DNA of 36,064 nt. Origin: CAVQBP01 sp964448105. GTDB taxonomy: Bacteria > Bacteroidota > Ignavibacteria > Ignavibacteriales > Ignavibacteriaceae. Position 1 is the stretch's first letter. Each line of letters opens with the position of its first letter. The notes below the pieces were generated by a model, which was given only the letters and a program-made list of their open reading frames with translations, was not told where the DNA came from and did not search any database. The stretch spans positions 1 through 36,064 of the forward strand of contig CAYUVK010000050.1 of assembly GCA_964448105.1 (NCBI GenBank). The letters are read 5' to 3'. This document shows positions 33,901-36,064 of this stretch, one piece after another. The translations under genes were made by a program, and so were the position numbers.

Positions 33901-35844
33901 TTAATTTACATCCATGTAATGAGCCTGCAGTACTTCTTTAGTATCATTATCTTGAACCCAGACAACCACAGCAAGGTTTTTAGTATCAATTTTTTTAAGC
34001 TCATCCATTCCCGACCTCCAGCCGTGAAAAGAAGGCATTCTCCAGGAAGGATCTTTTGTAGGATTGGTAAGGTAACTTGTTATATTTTCCTTAAGTTCCT
34101 GGAGATTAACTTCTTTTGATACAGTTTCATCCAGGGAAGAGAGTTTTGTTCCTAAAGGATCAAGAAGATCCCTTACGACAAAAATATTTTTATCAATTCC
34201 GTTGGCTCCGGTGTATTTTACTGATTTTTCAGCAAGGGCAATGTGAAGAATAGGATTTACACTTTCACTTTTATTTGATTTTAGAGAAATATTAATGTCA
34301 ATTTTATCCTTACTTAATCTGGCATTTCCTGATATCTGAACTTCAGGTTTTTTATCAAGATATTTTTTTACTACATATTTATAAACATTAAAACGGTTTG
34401 CAGTAATAAATTTTGGCCCGCCGCCAGTGATTTTTTCTTTCCCTTCAAAGAATACAGTTGGGGTTCCAAAATTTCCGCCATACCAGCTGTACCGTTTAAA
34501 TGTATCCGGGTTAGTTAATGGATCCGGTCCCGGGATATGAACATGATATTCTAAAATTGCCAGCGCAGTCCGGGGAAAATATTCGGATAATTCTTCAAAG
34601 GCACGATCTGCAGCTATACAAGGATTACATTCAGCACCTGTAAACAATTCGGCAAGTACAACATTACTACTTTTGTTTTTAGACGATTTAAATTTTCCCG
34701 CTTCAATTGATGAAAGCTGCTCTTTCTTCTTTTCAATTTTAGCTTGAATTTCTTTATCGGAAGCGAATTTTTCAGCGGATTTTATCAGCATTAGATTATT
34801 GGATGCAACAAGACCTGAGATATATGCATCAAACGCATCTTTATTTTTATTTAGACTCTCATAAACTTTTCCTAATGTAAGCCAATAATCACTGCTCCAT
34901 GGCGCAGCAAGCTCCTTAACTTTTATAAGATCTTTTAGAGCCTCTTCATATTTTCCGTCAGCAGTCTTTACAATTGCGGCATTCTTTTTATAATTGATGT
35001 AATCTTCAACTAAGGTTTTATCATTTATTGAATTTACAGCTTCTTCAGACCACTTATTTGCCAGCTTTAAGTTCACGCGGGTTTCTGCCATAAAAGCAGC
35101 TGCATTTGATCTTACAGCTTTTTCATCGATATCTTTCATTTTGTCAATAAAATTGTGAACAATATCCATAACTATTGAATCCCTTAATGAGGGTTTTATA
35201 TTTTTTGCCCATTCATTAAACTTAACCAATGAAGTTCCATCATCGCCTTGTAAAACCGCTTGGGCACTATATTTTAATGCATCATTTAGATTTCCGGCGG
35301 CTTCGGAAAATAGAGCTAGATGATATAGATATATGGGATCATTTTCATGTCCCTTAACAGCTTTCTTTTGAATTTCAACAGCAGCTTTCGGTTCTCCTTT
35401 TTTGTATAGTACATATGCTTTTGTATCAAGGTACATACTTAAATAACGAGGACTATTTTGCACTAAATCCACTGCTCTTGTAGAATAAATTAATGCTGTA
35501 TCAAGACCTGCATTTTTTTCGGCAAGCATATATGCAATATCATTATAAACCTCTCCCCTGCTTTCTTCAGGTATTGTTTTTATGAATTCATCAGCTTGAA
35601 ATAAAGCTGAGTCAACTTCATTCATATCAAGAAAAGTAGCAATAAATTCCTGTACAACACGTCCTGTATAAGGAGTTCCGGGATGATCATCTTGAAACTT
35701 ATGTAATGCATCAATTTTTTCCCGGGAAGATTTCATCGAAATAATATTGACCAAATTATCTCTGTCACTCTGGGCCAAGATAAAGGAAGAATAAAAGACA
35801 AGCAGTATGGTGAATATAGCAAGCTTAAAAGTATGTGGTTTCAT
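33901..35844 (-). CDS. Secreted TPR protein with thioredoxin-like domain
   Basis: This 647-residue protein has a signal peptide (about 1-24). Residues 30-390 are tetratricopeptide-type helical repeats (PRYLSMYLDTKAYVLYKKGE, DPIYLYHLALFSEAAGNLND, YWLTLGKVYESLNKNKDAFD). Residues about 395-500 form a thioredoxin-like fold with the redox motif C406-N-P-C409 (AELFTGAECNPCIAADRAFE) and the cis-Pro segment GTPTVFFEGK. The C-terminal 140 residues are a beta domain like that of Omp28-type surface lipoproteins. The CxxC suggests periplasmic disulfide chemistry. It is transcribed with the DsbD-alpha-like gene. The partner protein bound by the TPR part is unknown. Confidence 0.82.
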   Translation of the reverse strand: MKPHTFKLAIFTILLVFYSSFILAQSDRDNLVNIISMKSSREKIDALHKFQDDHPGTPYTGRVVQEFIATFLDMNEVDSALFQADEFIKTIPEESRGEVYNDIAYMLAEKNAGLDTALIYSTRAVDLVQNSPRYLSMYLDTKAYVLYKKGEPKAAVEIQKKAVKGHENDPIYLYHLALFSEAAGNLNDALKYSAQAVLQGDDGTSLVKFNEWAKNIKPSLRDSIVMDIVHNFIDKMKDIDEKAVRSNAAAFMAETRVNLKLANKWSEEAVNSINDKTLVEDYINYKKNAAIVKTADGKYEEALKDLIKVKELAAPWSSDYWLTLGKVYESLNKNKDAFDAYISGLVASNNLMLIKSAEKFASDKEIQAKIEKKKEQLSSIEAGKFKSSKNKSSNVVLAELFTGAECNPCIAADRAFEELSEYFPRTALAILEYHVHIPGPDPLTNPDTFKRYSWYGGNFGTPTVFFEGKEKITGGGPKFITANRFNVYKYVVKKYLDKKPEVQISGNARLSKDKIDINISLKSNKSESVNPILHIALAEKSVKYTGANGIDKNIFVVRDLLDPLGTKLSSLDETVSKEVNLQELKENITSYLTNPTKDPSWRMPSFHGWRSGMDELKKIDTKNLAVVVWVQDNDTKEVLQAHYMDVN

Positions 35845-36064
35845 TATTTTACCTGATATAAATGAAATAAAAACGGAATAATATTAAATAATAACTTCAA
35901 AAATGATATTTATAAAGTATTAGATTTCTGAATATACTTCTAAAAACCGGAATAAATATATTTAATGATAATTTTAATAAAAAGTATTAAATAAAGAATT
36001 TTGCTGATTAAATAAACCCAAATTTGTCATTAGAAAATAAAGGATATTTAGCAAAGCGATGAAT

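Overview
The window is an AT-rich stretch of a Gram-negative genome, probably from the Ignavibacteria/Bacteroidota-Chlorobiota side. The evidence is three secreted proteins ending in a type IX secretion (T9SS) sorting domain (two with a YQNYPNPFN/FQNYPNPFN-type motif, one with VVPNPY), a PorV/PorQ-type outer-membrane barrel protein, a TonB receptor with a carboxypeptidase-regulatory-like N-terminus, and two tRNA genes without an encoded CCA. The taxon is inferred from these family signatures; no marker gene was searched.

Positions 759-28712 carry sixteen genes, all on the minus strand, which I read as one mannoside (beta-mannan or mannose-rich glycan) utilisation region. In transcription order they are: a LacI-type repressor with its own promoter and two operator-like palindromes; a zinc alcohol/polyol dehydrogenase; a T9SS-exported tandem carbohydrate-binding-like protein, interrupted by a 100-N assembly gap; a terminator-like hairpin; a TonB-dependent receptor; a 1081-residue T9SS-exported protein; a PorV-like barrel; a SurA/parvulin-like protein; a sugar ABC importer (binding protein and two permeases, no ATPase); a short GH130 enzyme; a lipoprotein; a large secreted LamG/Ig-like protein; a second, longer GH130; a GH2 beta-mannosidase; and a secreted six-hairpin-glycosidase-like protein. 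From the TonB gene down to 759 gene spacing is mostly 0-63 bp, with one 100-bp gap. The proposed flow is surface capture by the T9SS proteins, outer-membrane uptake by the TonB receptor, trimming by exported helical glycosidase-like proteins and GH2, ABC import, and cytoplasmic cleavage by GH130. No SusD is visible, so this is not a standard SusCD locus.

Positions 28740-31629 lie on the other side of the repressor. They contain decayed sequence (a TPR relic with an in-frame stop and a GH43 N-terminal fragment) and then an intact plus-strand sulfatase with a Tat-like signal and C-terminal HEAT-like repeats. Positions 31725-36064 are a housekeeping-like flank: a small secreted NTF2/SnoaL-like protein, a gene-poor 0.7-kb stretch with short repeats, tRNA-Val(GAC) with a clear intrinsic terminator, tRNA-Leu(UAA), a DsbD-alpha-like protein, and a TPR plus thioredoxin-fold protein. 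I see nothing definable in the last 220 bases.

The first 758 bases have no convincing gene. They contain a 208-bp nested inverted-repeat element that looks like a small non-autonomous mobile element, and a perfect 10-bp hairpin. No rRNA, CRISPR array, integrase or transposase gene was found in the window.
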